Part shown: piece by piece, positions 1-9,001 of the stretch | Position numbering within the stretch: position 1 is the first letter of the stretch | Layout: the number at the start of each line of letters is the position of its first letter | From: DATNPX01 sp036702975 | GTDB taxonomy: Bacteria; Cyanobacteriota; Vampirovibrionia; Obscuribacterales; Obscuribacteraceae | DNA: 64,000 nucleotides | Assembly: GCA_036702975.1 (NCBI GenBank) | Contig: DATNPX010000006.1 | Coordinates: forward strand, 62,001 to 126,000 | Direction of reading: 5' to 3' | Notes under the pieces: model-generated | What the model was told of the DNA's origin: nothing | The model's database searches: none | What the model saw: the letters and a program-made list of their open reading frames with translations, nothing else | Made by a program: the position numbers and the translations under genes

Positions 1-192
1 CGTCCGTTTTCTGCATGTTCAGCCTGGTCGCAGAAAAGGATGTATCCACTATGTAAGTACTTCATCGTTCTCTTTCGGTAACCTGTTGACCCTTTAGCCG
101 GTTGTGGATCAAAGTTTACCCTATGGAGGCATTTCGGGGCTGAATATTGTTGTTCCGTATCCCGAGAATGGCTGGCTCGAATTTTTCAGCGC

Positions 193-245
193 TTGACCGT
201 CTGTAACCTTCTGTATAATATGTAAGTGCTTACGTAAGTGCTTAC
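193..245 (+). promoter_or_regulatory. Promoter with tandem operator of the MarR-GNAT gene
   Basis: A -35-like TTGACC (193-198) and a perfect -10 TATAAT (214-219) lie 15 bp apart. Immediately downstream are two head-to-tail copies of GTAAGTGCTTAC (222-233 and 234-245). Each copy is an inverted repeat with GTAAG and CTTAC arms and a 2-nt centre. The repeats cover the expected transcription start, the position of a repressor operator. A related half-site, GTAAGTACTTC, lies at 53-63. The sequence shows the repeats; autorepression by the adjacent MarR-type protein is inference. Confidence 0.6.
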
Positions 246-290
246 CGATTTTTGGAAATCGCTTGGACCCCGAGGGTGGAAGTTATCTTT

Positions 291-1256
291 ATGGATTTTC
301 TAGATGAGATGGGATCGTTGGCACTTGGAAGTCGATTGCGGCGCTTGTCTGAGCGCCTTGGTCAGGAGGTGTCTGCCGTCTACAAATTGCAGAATCTCGA
401 TTTTCAACCTAAATGGTTTCCTGTGTTTCGATTTGTCGCACAACAAGGATCTGCATCGGTGACTGATATTGCTACCGCAATTGGTATCACACATCCGGCT
501 GTCAACTTGATCTCCGATGAGTTGTTGAAGGCTGGACTTGTAACTTCGGTTGCCGATCGTGGTGATAAGCGCAGAAGAATCCTTTCACTTTCGGCTTCCG
601 GGAAGCGAGTAAAACAACAGCTAGATCCGGTTTGGAAAGTGCTTCATGCTTCCCTTTCTGATGTGTCTGAGGGAATTCAGAATGACCTTGTAAACGTTAT
701 TTTGAGGTTTGAACAAGCTCTCGATGACAAATCATTGGCGCAGCGCTATACCGAATTGAAAACTTCGGTCTTACAAGGGAAGGTCAGCGTGATGTCGCTG
801 GAACCCTCTCTTGCGCATCATTTTGCTCGTTTGAATCGCATCTGGATAGAGAAGTATTTCTGTCTAGAATCAGAGGACATGCGTGTTCTGTCTGATCCTC
901 AGAGAATAGTCGATGCTGGAGGTTTCGTTTTTTTTGCACTGCTCGGTGGCAAGGTCGTTGGTACTTGCGCTTTGATCAAAGGTGCACATCATGATTTTGA
1001 ACTTGCGAAGATGGCTGTGGATGAAGCCTATCGCGGCTGCGGAATCGGTGCCAATTTGATGATTAAGTGCATTGAAACCGCTACAAAAGCTGGTGCTAAG
1101 CGCATAGTGCTCGAGACAAATTCGTGTCTTAAGTCTGCAGTTCAAATGTACAAAAAGTTCGGTTTTGCTGAGGTGTCTGGCGAACAATCCTCTAAATTTG
1201 CGCGCGTGAACATGATCATGCAGCTGGAATTGGCGAAAGCTGAGCTGCGCGTTTAA
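291..1256 (+). CDS. MarR-family HTH regulator fused to GNAT acetyltransferase
   Basis: The N-terminal part (about residues 1-150) is a MarR winged helix: SVTDIATAIGITHPAVN is the recognition region and DRGDKRRRILSLSASG the wing. The C-terminal part (about 155-320) is a GNAT domain with the acetyl-CoA loop YRGCGIGANLM followed by MYKKFGF. MarR-GNAT fusions are a known bacterial architecture, usually without a known substrate. I chose ATG 291 rather than the in-frame TTG at 252: GGTGGA lies 10 nt upstream of it, and the family normally begins MDFL.. just before the first helix. The gene is followed after 28 nt by a phzF homologue with its own GGGAGGG site, so the two are probably co-transcribed. 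Confidence 0.85.
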   Translation: MDFLDEMGSLALGSRLRRLSERLGQEVSAVYKLQNLDFQPKWFPVFRFVAQQGSASVTDIATAIGITHPAVNLISDELLKAGLVTSVADRGDKRRRILSLSASGKRVKQQLDPVWKVLHASLSDVSEGIQNDLVNVILRFEQALDDKSLAQRYTELKTSVLQGKVSVMSLEPSLAHHFARLNRIWIEKYFCLESEDMRVLSDPQRIVDAGGFVFFALLGGKVVGTCALIKGAHHDFELAKMAVDEAYRGCGIGANLMIKCIETATKAGAKRIVLETNSCLKSAVQMYKKFGFAEVSGEQSSKFARVNMIMQLELAKAELRV

Positions 1257-1284
1257 ATGTTTTAACCGGCACTGGGAGGGAGTT

Positions 1285-2189
1285 ATGCAGGTTTATTTGG
1301 TGGATGCCTTTACAAATAGGCGTTTCGAGGGCAATAGGGCGGGAGTGGTGCTAGATGCTTCCGGTCTATCCGTAGAGCAGAAGTTGCAGATCGCTTCAGA
1401 GATCAATGCTTCTGAAACGGCTTCTTGATTAAGTCGGAACTATATGGTGGGTCTTCATCAGTCGAATATTTTCTGGAATATTTCACGCCTGCCACCGAAG
1501 TAGATTTCTGTGGGCATGCGACTGTTGCATTGTTTCATACCTTGGCTAGCACCGGGATGCTCAAAATTGATGGTGGACAGTTCGAGGGAATTGCAAACAC
1601 CAGGGCTGGTCGATTCAAAGTAGTTGTGACGAAAGGCGACGAAAGCTTTAAAGTTAAGCTAACTCACGATCAGAAACCACAATTTAAAAAACTGGAGGAG
1701 CGTTCTCGCGAAATTGCCGAGGCGCTGAAAATCGGCTTAGAGTCTCTTTCGGCTCGCTTTCCATTACGTCTTGCAAAAACGGCAAACTGGCATTTAGTTG
1801 TAGGACTGAAATCAAAAGATGTGCTGGATGGTATCAATTATGATGCGCAGAAATTGTCTCAACTTTTGTCTGAATTTGGAGCAATAACGGCTCATGTCTT
1901 TTGCGAACAAGCAGATGATTCCGGCAAGTATTTTGTTCGTAATTTTGGACCATCGGTTGGAATTCCCGAAGACCCTGCGACTGGTTCAGCAGCCGGGGCT
2001 TTTGGCGCCTACTTGTTCTGCGAAGGTCTACTGAGAAAAGACCAAAACCACCTTATGTTGGTGCAAGGCGAAGCTATGAAAAGACCCAGCTCGATTGAGC
2101 TTGAGATCATCCGAGAAGGAGATAAATTGATGGCAGTTGAAGTTGTCGGAACTGCAGTGCAAAGCTTTACTTTGGTTTCCGCGAGCTAG
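1285..2189 (+). pseudogene. PhzF-family isomerase/epimerase, split by a one-base frameshift
   Basis: Frame 1 from ATG 1285 (GGGAGGG just upstream) gives the normal PhzF start, VDAFTNRRFEGNRAGVVL, and runs to SETAS, then TGA at 1426-1428. From about 1422 a second frame continues as FLIKSEL, then EVDFCGHATVAL, and ends with GIPEDPATGSAAGAFGAYL, all family signatures. PhzF proteins read SETAF at the break, so restoring one T near 1422 repairs a protein of about 300 residues. The catalytic Glu of the SETA motif and the DFCGHA and DPATGSA motifs are intact. The cause is either a real one-base deletion or a sequence error; I see no slippery heptamer for programmed frameshifting. Members isomerise small metabolites, but the substrate here is unknown. 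Confidence 0.8.
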
Positions 2190-2222
2190 AAAAAAGCCTG
2201 GCACCATATGTGGTGCCAGGCT
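2190..2222 (-). terminator. Rho-independent terminator of fusA
   Basis: A perfect 12-bp stem (2195-2206 pairs with 2211-2222; arm AGCCTGGCACCA) with a 4-nt loop is followed on the minus strand by a run of six T (2195-2190). It sits between the convergent phzF and fusA genes, 21 nt past the fusA stop. Confidence 0.9.
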
Positions 2223-2243
2223 CTGAAAGCTATCGAAAACTTT

Positions 2244-4379
2244 CTAGTTTTTCTTCTCTTTGCTGTTGCTGACGATCGCTTCGGCAATCGAAGGCGGTAC
2301 TTCATCGTAGTGGAGGAACTCCATAACGAACGTGCCTTGACCGCGAGTCTTGTTGCGGATGTCTGTGGCATAACCGAACATCTCGGAGAGCGGTACTTGA
2401 GCCTTAACCTTAGAGAGGTGATCGACTGTATCCATACCATCGATTCTGCCGCGGCGGCTCGAGATGTCGCCGATGACGTCTCCCATGTACTCTTCTGGCA
2501 CTTCGACGTCTACTTTCATAATAGGTTCGAGCAATGTCGGTTTCGCTTTCATGAAGCCTTCTTTGAAAGCCATGGAGCCTGCGACTTTGAACGCCATTTC
2601 TGAAGAGTCGACTTCGTGGTATGAACCGAAAACAAGAGTCGTCTTGACGTCGATGATTGGGTAGCCTGCGTAGACTCCACCGACGAGTGCTTCTTTGATA
2701 CCCGCTTCAACCGCTGGAATGTATTCCTTGGGAATGACACCACCAACGATCTTGTTGACGAATTCGAAGCCGGCACCTGGTGCCTGTGGTTCGATTTCCA
2801 GAACGACGTGACCGTATTGACCACGACCGCCGGACTGACGAACGAACTTGCCTTCTTGCTTGATCTGCTTTTTGCAGGTTTCGCGATAGGCAACTTGCGG
2901 CTTACCAACGTTGGCTTCCACCTTGAATTCACGCAACAGGCGGTCGACGATGATTTCCAGGTGAAGTTCGCCCATACCGGCGATGATCGTCTGACCAGTT
3001 TCTTGGTCGACTCTGACTTTGAAGGTCGGGTCTTCTTCAGCCAAGCGGCCAAGAGCGACGCCGAGTTTGTCGGAGTCAGCTTTCGTCTTCGGTTCGATAG
3101 CGACCGAAATAACTGGATCTGGGAAGTTCATCGATTCCAGAACGATCGGTGCATTGTCAGCACAGAGCGTGTCACCGGTCGTGGTGTCTTTGAGACCGAC
3201 GGCGGCGACGATGTCTCCAGCTTCTGCGGACTGCACATCTTTTCTTTGGTCAGCTTGCAATTGCACCAGACGGCTGATGCGCTCGCGCTTGCCTTTGGTG
3301 CTGTTCAACACATATGAACCTGCTTCGAGCTTGCCGCTGTAGATACGCAAGAATGTGAGCTTACCGACGAAAGGATCGTTCATGACCTTGAAGGCCAGCG
3401 ACGAGTATGGTTCTGACGGATCAGGAGATCGCAGACCTTCTTCGCCATTCGGAAGAACGCCGGCGATAGCTTTGACGTCGAGTGGGGAGGGCAAGAGGTC
3501 GACGATTGCGTCGAGCAATGCTTGCACACCTTTATTCTTGAAGGCAGAACCGCACAGAACCGGAACCAGTTTGTTGTCGATCACTGCTTGACGCAAGCCG
3601 GCTTTGAGCTCTTCGAGGGTGAATTCAGCACCTTCGAGATATTTCTCCATCAGGTTGTCGTTGGCTTCGACAATGGCTTCTTCCAAAGCCTTGCGATAAG
3701 TTTCAGCTTCTTCGGCCATGTCGGCAGGAATTGCTTTCTCTTCGATCTTTTTGCCCATCGGATCATCTTCTGCAAAGATGTAGGATTTGCGCTCGAGAAG
3801 ATCAACAACGCCAGTGAAACCGCTTTCAGAGCCGATAGGCAGCTGAATCGGGTGAGCATTTGTCCAAGTCGAATGTTGGCCGGGAAGGCTTTCTTTTACT
3901 TGTTTGACTACTTTATAGAAGTCGGCGCCGGAACGGTCCATCTTGTTGATGAAGATGAGACGCGGCACTTCATAGCGATTGGCTTGCTTCCAAACAGTAC
4001 CGGTTTGAGGTTGTACGCCACCTACAGCGCAAAGGACGATGACTACACCGTCCAGAACACGCATCGAGCGCTCAACTTCGACTGTGAAGTCGACGTGTCC
4101 GGGAGTGTCAATTAAGTTGATTCTCTTGCCTTTCCAGGAGCTGGTGATGGCGGCGGCGGTGATTGTGATTCCGCGCTCCTTCTCTTGCTCCATCCAGTCG
4201 GTAACAGTGTTTCCGTCGTGGACCTCTCCGATTTTGTGAACGAGACCGGAATAAAACAAGATGCGCTCGGTAGTGGTTGTTTTACCGGCATCAATGTGGG
4301 CAGCGATCCCCATGTTACGGAGATTCGCCAGGTCGCTTTTAACGTCTGGTTTTTTGTCTGAACGGGCTAGAGTATCCAT
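2244..4379 (-). CDS. fusA: Elongation factor G
   Basis: Translocation GTPase that moves tRNAs and mRNA on the ribosome. All five GTPase motifs are visible: AHIDAGKTTT (G1), RGITITAAA (G2), DTPGHVDF (G3), NKMD (G4) and CGSAFKNKG (G5). Domains II-V follow, including the GRGQYGHV region of domain IV and the C-terminal RGRIDGMD domain V. The length of 711 residues is slightly above the typical 690-705. It is third in an rpsL-rpsG-fusA order, but 417 nt separate it from rpsG, so it may have its own promoter. No tuf gene follows, unlike many str operons; the gene ends at a strong terminator. Confidence 0.98.
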   Translation of the reverse strand: MDTLARSDKKPDVKSDLANLRNMGIAAHIDAGKTTTTERILFYSGLVHKIGEVHDGNTVTDWMEQEKERGITITAAAITSSWKGKRINLIDTPGHVDFTVEVERSMRVLDGVVIVLCAVGGVQPQTGTVWKQANRYEVPRLIFINKMDRSGADFYKVVKQVKESLPGQHSTWTNAHPIQLPIGSESGFTGVVDLLERKSYIFAEDDPMGKKIEEKAIPADMAEEAETYRKALEEAIVEANDNLMEKYLEGAEFTLEELKAGLRQAVIDNKLVPVLCGSAFKNKGVQALLDAIVDLLPSPLDVKAIAGVLPNGEEGLRSPDPSEPYSSLAFKVMNDPFVGKLTFLRIYSGKLEAGSYVLNSTKGKRERISRLVQLQADQRKDVQSAEAGDIVAAVGLKDTTTGDTLCADNAPIVLESMNFPDPVISVAIEPKTKADSDKLGVALGRLAEEDPTFKVRVDQETGQTIIAGMGELHLEIIVDRLLREFKVEANVGKPQVAYRETCKKQIKQEGKFVRQSGGRGQYGHVVLEIEPQAPGAGFEFVNKIVGGVIPKEYIPAVEAGIKEALVGGVYAGYPIIDVKTTLVFGSYHEVDSSEMAFKVAGSMAFKEGFMKAKPTLLEPIMKVDVEVPEEYMGDVIGDISSRRGRIDGMDTVDHLSKVKAQVPLSEMFGYATDIRNKTRGQGTFVMEFLHYDEVPPSIAEAIVSNSKEKKN

Positions 4380-4796
4380 TCGCTTCCTTCACTTTTTGAG
4401 CATGGGTGGATAGCGCGCTATAAGCGCTTTATGCAAGATAACATGGCTCCTTGATTTCTAACTGAAAAATTCAATATTCATTTCGGTTATGAGCCTACGT
4501 GCTTAACAATTGATGTGCACCGCTCCATGTTTCAAAGCTCTTTCTCGTCAAAATTTCTGTCGTTTAAGCCTCTTCTCTTGCGTTTGTGTGGCTGAAAGCT
4601 GCTGCACACCCAGTTCCTATCTGCTTTTATGGCGTGGTGAGAGATTTTGGAGAAAATCTCACGGCGCGAAAACCCTCTTTCGACACCAGAGGAACCGCCA
4701 AAAAAAACATCGCCGCCATCAAGAAGTTGGCGACGACGCATCGAATTAGATTTAGCACTATTTAATAGCCGAAGCAGAGCCCCGAATAAGCCTATT
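4380..4796 (-). other. Long rpsG-fusA intergenic region with hairpins
   Basis: These 417 nt hold no convincing gene. A perfect 8-bp hairpin lies at 4641-4660 (GAGATTTT, loop GGAG, AAAATCTC). Near fusA, an AGCGC/GCGCT dyad spans about 4412-4428. On the minus strand AAGGAG precedes a very short frame, ATG plus 7 codons and a stop, at about 4450-4424, but its spacing of 2 nt is poor. The fusA start has AAGGAA just upstream. An internal fusA promoter or processing site is likely but not identified. Confidence 0.4.
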
Positions 4797-5267
4797 TTAG
4801 TAGCGGTAGTGGGCGAACGCCTTGTTGGCTTCGGCCATCTTGTGGGTCTCGTCTTTCTTTCTTACCGAATTGCCGGAGCCGTTAGAGGCATCGAGCAATT
4901 CTGCTGAAAGTCTTTCAGCGAACGTTCGGCCTGGGCGCTTGCGGCTGTTGGTGATGATCCACTGAGTAGCGAGAGCGACTCCGCGTTGTTGCTTCACTTC
5001 GACCGGCACTTGGTAGGTGGAACCACCTACGCGGCGAGCTTTAACTTCAACGAGGGGGGTGACGTTCTTTACTGCCTTGTTGAAAACGTCCATCGGCTCT
5101 TGCTTTGTGCGCTCTTTCAAGATTCCGAGCGAGTCATAGAAAGCGCGTTGGGCGGTGCTGCGCTTGCCGCAGGTCATCATTCTATTGATGAAACGCGACA
5201 CCATCGGGCTGCCGTAAATCGGGTCGGCATCCGGAACTCTTTTTTCAGCGGTTATTCTTCGTGACAT
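4797..5267 (-). CDS. rpsG: 30S ribosomal protein S7
   Basis: 156 residues, the normal size for S7. The N-terminal RRITAEKRVPDADPIYGSPM and the central KARRVGGSTYQVPVEV and RGVALATQWI segments are characteristic. S7 binds the 3' major domain of 16S rRNA, nucleates assembly of the 30S head and contacts E-site tRNA. It starts 27 nt downstream of rpsL and is clearly co-transcribed with it. Confidence 0.97.
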   Translation of the reverse strand: MSRRITAEKRVPDADPIYGSPMVSRFINRMMTCGKRSTAQRAFYDSLGILKERTKQEPMDVFNKAVKNVTPLVEVKARRVGGSTYQVPVEVKQQRGVALATQWIITNSRKRPGRTFAERLSAELLDASNGSGNSVRKKDETHKMAEANKAFAHYRY

Positions 5268-5294
5268 TTTTTTCTTTCCTAGACGGCACTGAGT

Positions 5295-5714
5295 TTACTT
5301 CTTCTTCCCTTTGGCGGTAGCAGCTGCGGCTCCAGCAGCACCAGCTTTTGGACGCTTGGTACCGTATTTGGAGCGGCTTTGCATTCTGTCCTTGACGCCT
5401 GCGGTATCAAGCGCGCCACGGACGATGTGATAACGAACACCCGGCAGATCCTTGACGCGACCACCTCTAACAAGCACGACAGAGTGCTCCTGCAGATTAT
5501 GGCCAACGCCTGGGATGTAGGCTGTGATTTCAGTTCCGTTAGTCAGCCTGACACGGGCGATTTTTCGAAGCGCTGAATTCGGCTTCTTAGGCGTGGTTGT
5601 TCTCACCTGAGTGCAAACGCCTCGTCGTTGAGGGCATGACTTGAGCGCTGGCGATTTCGTCTTGTAAGTCACCTTCGCGCGCTCGCGACGGATAAGTTGA
5701 TTGATGGTGGGCAC
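5295..5714 (-). CDS. rpsL: 30S ribosomal protein S12
   Basis: 139 residues. The decoding-centre loops TTTPKKPNSALRK and GRVKDLPGVRYH are intact, with the wild-type lysines whose mutation gives streptomycin resistance in other bacteria. The C-terminus carries a low-complexity Ala/Lys tail (AGAAGAAAATAKGKKK), longer than in E. coli. It is the first gene of the str block, preceded by a TTGACA promoter. Confidence 0.97.
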   Translation of the reverse strand: MPTINQLIRRERAKVTYKTKSPALKSCPQRRGVCTQVRTTTPKKPNSALRKIARVRLTNGTEITAYIPGVGHNLQEHSVVLVRGGRVKDLPGVRYHIVRGALDTAGVKDRMQSRSKYGTKRPKAGAAGAAAATAKGKKK

Positions 5715-5766
5715 CGGACAGCTCCTGAATTGGCTAAAGAAACGCAGCTCTATAAGGCGAGTGGCA

Positions 5767-5796
5767 ATGTTACCGATTCGGCAAGGATTGTGTCAA
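5767..5796 (-). promoter_or_regulatory. Probable rpsL promoter
   Basis: On the minus strand a perfect -35 TTGACA (5796-5791), an 18-bp spacer and a -10 TAACAT (5772-5767, 4/6 match) lie about 50 nt upstream of the rpsL start. The rest of the 5715-6058 gap shows nothing recognisable. Confidence 0.5.
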
Positions 5797-6058
5797 TTGC
5801 AAGCGCGAGGTTCACGCTCTTGAAGACAGACCGCTCTACGGCTATACGCCCCTCAGGGTAACAGAAAGACCATGCACCGTTCCTCTTTTTCGTATTTACT
5901 TTACATTGCTTCGGCAGAAGCCCTGTCTAAAGAATTCAAGAGCCAATATATATGATTGCCTCACGCGCGTATCAATCTGTACGGTCCTGCTGGCAGCCCG
6001 TTTCCCATTCCCGAATGAAAATTATTTTACGCTTTGAGTATGGATGAGTGCATCGGAG

Positions 6059-7207
6059 CTAGTCGCGGTGCTTGGTTCGTAGGCTTCGGGGCAAGTTGAT
6101 AGCTGGATTGGCTATCGGAGCTAGCTTCACTGGAGCTTCTAGCTTTAACTTCTTGGGTTGTTTAGCTCTTACCCAATGTTCGCGGGCAAGTAGTGAAAAT
6201 GCGCCGACTCTGTCTAACTTGAAATTTTCAAGGGCTTCCATTATCGACGGCTGGTAGTCGAAGGCTTTGATCATGATCATGCCTTTCATGCCGGCGCGCC
6301 GCATCATAGTCAGCGCGTAGGCGATAATTTGCGGAGCCATGTGAGTCCAGCCCGGATGAACTGCAAACTCCAGATGGTAATCGGTTTGCTGGTGTGCAAT
6401 CACGCGCACGGCTGAGGTTATTACTTTGCGTTCGGGATCTTGAGAAACCCAGAACCAGCTCTTTCGTTTGATGAGCTTCTTGCTAACCTTTTCAAAGCTC
6501 TCCAGCGGGAGATCCGGCACGGCAAAATCGTCGGGAACCAATTCGTAGATCAGTCTATGGTCTGGCGGCAACGAATCTTGGTGAACGATGAAAAGACGCT
6601 GTTTGTCTTCCGGCAGGGCAAGCCGGAAGGCTGAGACGTCAAGCCCATCGACTTCTACTTCGAAGTCTGCAGGAACTTGATAGTGCGTAATTTTTGCACA
6701 GCGCCGAAAGCCGCAGTTCCCGAGAATATTGAGACCGGCCGAGTTTTGGTCGGACACTTCGGCGATGAAGTGGTTGACGCCCTGGCTACCAAAGAGCGCA
6801 AAAGCAAAACGCAAAAGCTCCTGGGCGATGCCGCGTCCTCTGTGGGTGGGGTGTACGACAAGATGTTCGATACGCCAGCAGGCGCGTGACTTTCCGATAT
6901 TTTTCAGCGAAATCAGCCCCAGCACCACCCCATCTTCTTTGGCTACGTAAACGGAAGAGGCGACGTGCAACTGGCATGGCACCCAGTGCTGCCAAAAGGT
7001 TAAACCACGAAGAGAAAGCTCATCTTCCGCACAATAAGTTTCATAGGGCATCGGTTCATCTTGATGCCGGAGCAACGCCCGCGTCTGCGTTGTGTCAGTA
7101 GCGAAAAGTGGCTCAATCTTGATCAAGTTCTTCGCTCCAGTGCCTTTGGCGAAAGCGGCAATAACGACATCATATACCAGATGGAGCTGAGGGTGAAAGA
7201 CACTCAA
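6059..7207 (-). CDS. GNAT-family acetyltransferase, probably double-domain
   Basis: 382 residues. The first half (about 75-190) has a clear GNAT core: WRIEHLVVHPTHRGRGIAQELL is the acetyl-CoA loop and NCGFRRC the final strand. The second half (about 190-350) has the same general order but no clear pyrophosphate loop, so it may be a degenerate second GNAT domain. The substrate is unknown. Its ATG overlaps the stop of the upstream histidine kinase gene by ATGA, so the two are translationally coupled and may act in one response. Confidence 0.75.
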   Translation of the reverse strand: MSVFHPQLHLVYDVVIAAFAKGTGAKNLIKIEPLFATDTTQTRALLRHQDEPMPYETYCAEDELSLRGLTFWQHWVPCQLHVASSVYVAKEDGVVLGLISLKNIGKSRACWRIEHLVVHPTHRGRGIAQELLRFAFALFGSQGVNHFIAEVSDQNSAGLNILGNCGFRRCAKITHYQVPADFEVEVDGLDVSAFRLALPEDKQRLFIVHQDSLPPDHRLIYELVPDDFAVPDLPLESFEKVSKKLIKRKSWFWVSQDPERKVITSAVRVIAHQQTDYHLEFAVHPGWTHMAPQIIAYALTMMRRAGMKGMIMIKAFDYQPSIMEALENFKLDRVGAFSLLAREHWVRAKQPKKLKLEAPVKLAPIANPAINLPRSLRTKHRD

Positions 7208-8631
7208 CCAGCGGGCGTGGGCTCGATATCGGCCGCCTTTTTCACCATCTCCAGCGGTACGACAAAGGAGAATGTGGAACCTTTGCCTACTTCACTCTCG
7301 CAATCGATTATGCCATTCATAAGTTCAACCAGGCTTTTAGAAATGGAAAGCCCAAGCCCAGTGCCACCATGTCGCCTTGTTGAGGACATATCTGCTTGCG
7401 TGAATGGCTGAAATAGCTGCTTTTGTGTCATCTCGTCAATGCCGACTCCAGTGTCTATCACTTCAAATCGCACGAAAGCGTCTTCATCGTGAGTTCTGTC
7501 AATTTTTGCGTTGACCGTAACTTTGCCCGTGGTGGTGAACTTGAGTGCATTGTGGACAAGATTGAGCAAAACCTGGCGTATTCGGTCGCAGTCACCGATA
7601 AAATAGTCATTCAGCGGTGGTTCGACTGCAGATTCCAAAGAGAGATGCTGACTGGCGAAATTGACTGCCATCAGATCGCAGACATCTTTTATAAGTTCTG
7701 CTACGTTGAACTGCGTGGGATTCAATTGCATGCGACCGGCTTCCAGTTTGGAAAAATCCAGCAAGTCGTTGAGAATGTTCATAAGACTGAGTGCAGAGTC
7801 GTGAATGTGTTTTGCGATGCCGTCGGAATCAGTCTCTGATTCGGCAAGCAATTCACTTAATCCAAGAATGCCATTCATTGGTGTGCGTATTTCATGACTG
7901 ATATTTGCGACAAACTGCGATTTCAATAAGTTTGCACGCACTGCCTCATCTTTTGCACGCTGCAAGTCATCTGTCTTGCGCTGCAGTATCGTTACTGCCT
8001 CGTTCTTCTCTTTAAGATACTGGTCTATCGCCCGGCTCAGCCAAAATAAACCGGACAAGCACCCAAATGACAGCGCACCAAATGCCCAGTAAAAAAGATC
8101 TCGGTAAAGCTGTACTTTAGAGCGCTGTTCAATCAAAACCTTTTGCTCTTTTGCAGACAAACGCGCGTTCGCTTTGCGATAGCGATCGAGCAACTCCTCA
8201 CGTCTGGCGAGCTCTTGAGACAACTCTTTCCGCGACAAGTTGCCGAGTGTTTCTCGGGAAATCGGTTGACTGGCGAGGGCGCGCTGCACATCTGCCAGTT
8301 CTCGCACTATGGTGCTGTTCTCTCCATTTTGGGCGGTGAGAATTTGCAATGCGCTAACGGGAGTCTCCCTGGCAATTTTCGTTTCAGACGACTTTTTTTG
8401 AAATAACTCCTCATCGGCTGAGGCCACGAAGGCTCTATAGTCAGATTCGTAGTTCAATGTGAACACGAGCGCTTCTTTGTTGAGAGCGAGTGCCTCGCGA
8501 GTTTTTTCGACTTGACTGCGAAGATGCGCCGATTCAACTGCGAAATAATAGGCAAGTGAGACCAACATCAAGAGAACGGCTGTGATTGCTACTACCGCTC
8601 GTTTGTTCTTGACTATGAATGAGGTCGGCAT
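7204..8631 (-). CDS. Membrane-bound sensor histidine kinase
   Basis: 475 residues. Transmembrane helix 1 spans about residues 12-30. An extracytoplasmic helical sensor region of about 145 residues follows, then transmembrane helix 2 near 178-197 (FYWAFGALSFGCLSGLFWL) and a short coiled coil. The HisKA domain carries NISHEIRTPMNG with the phospho-acceptor His246. The HATPase_c domain shows the N box (LNLVHNALKF), G1 (DTGVGI) and G2 (GGTGLGLSIS). No receiver domain is attached and no response regulator gene is adjacent, so the partner must lie elsewhere. The sensor region resembles CHASE3-like helical modules, but I cannot assign a ligand. Confidence 0.9.
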   Translation of the reverse strand: MPTSFIVKNKRAVVAITAVLLMLVSLAYYFAVESAHLRSQVEKTREALALNKEALVFTLNYESDYRAFVASADEELFQKKSSETKIARETPVSALQILTAQNGENSTIVRELADVQRALASQPISRETLGNLSRKELSQELARREELLDRYRKANARLSAKEQKVLIEQRSKVQLYRDLFYWAFGALSFGCLSGLFWLSRAIDQYLKEKNEAVTILQRKTDDLQRAKDEAVRANLLKSQFVANISHEIRTPMNGILGLSELLAESETDSDGIAKHIHDSALSLMNILNDLLDFSKLEAGRMQLNPTQFNVAELIKDVCDLMAVNFASQHLSLESAVEPPLNDYFIGDCDRIRQVLLNLVHNALKFTTTGKVTVNAKIDRTHDEDAFVRFEVIDTGVGIDEMTQKQLFQPFTQADMSSTRRHGGTGLGLSISKSLVELMNGIIDCESEVGKGSTFSFVVPLEMVKKAADIEPTPAG

Positions 8632-9001
8632 GTAGATATGGGTTTTCCGTTAAGATCGAATCTAGCACGAAGATGTGAACAGGCAGTGACTGAGGACTTT
8701 TGCTGATTGCAGGCGGGCAAAAGCCAGTTCGTTCCTGGACAGAGCCTGCAAAGCTTAACAAAGCCATGTAAACGGCTTGGCATGAAATTACTCATTCTAG
8801 AAATCCTATTCCTAATTAAATTTGAATACGAGGTGCTGTATATCAATCTTTAGACATAGTTTGATTGGTACATTAGTGGCTCGCAGTTGCAACCATTCGC
8901 GCACAGTCGTTTCGAGCAAGGTGTCGTGACGATGAACGGGGCGATAATTCAGTGCCGAGCCCTAAAGCACTTGCCATAGTGTATTTTCAGGTTACGAGAT
9001 T
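8632..9001. other. Divergent intergenic region, histidine kinase / smpB
   Basis: These 370 nt contain the outward-facing promoters of both flanking genes. I see no RNA gene or convincing operator. There is no obvious tmRNA tRNA-like end here, so ssrA must be elsewhere. Confidence 0.4.

Noticed and set aside
1425..2189. phzF fragment as a separate gene starting at TTG 1425
   Set aside because: The family N-terminus is present immediately upstream in another frame, so a frameshift is the simpler reading.
4532..4741. 69-codon minus-strand frame in the rpsG-fusA gap
   Set aside because: No ribosome site and unpatterned sequence; the hairpins there explain the region better.
8632..9001. Possible tmRNA next to smpB
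   Set aside because: No tRNA-like acceptor end or T arm could be found in this gap.
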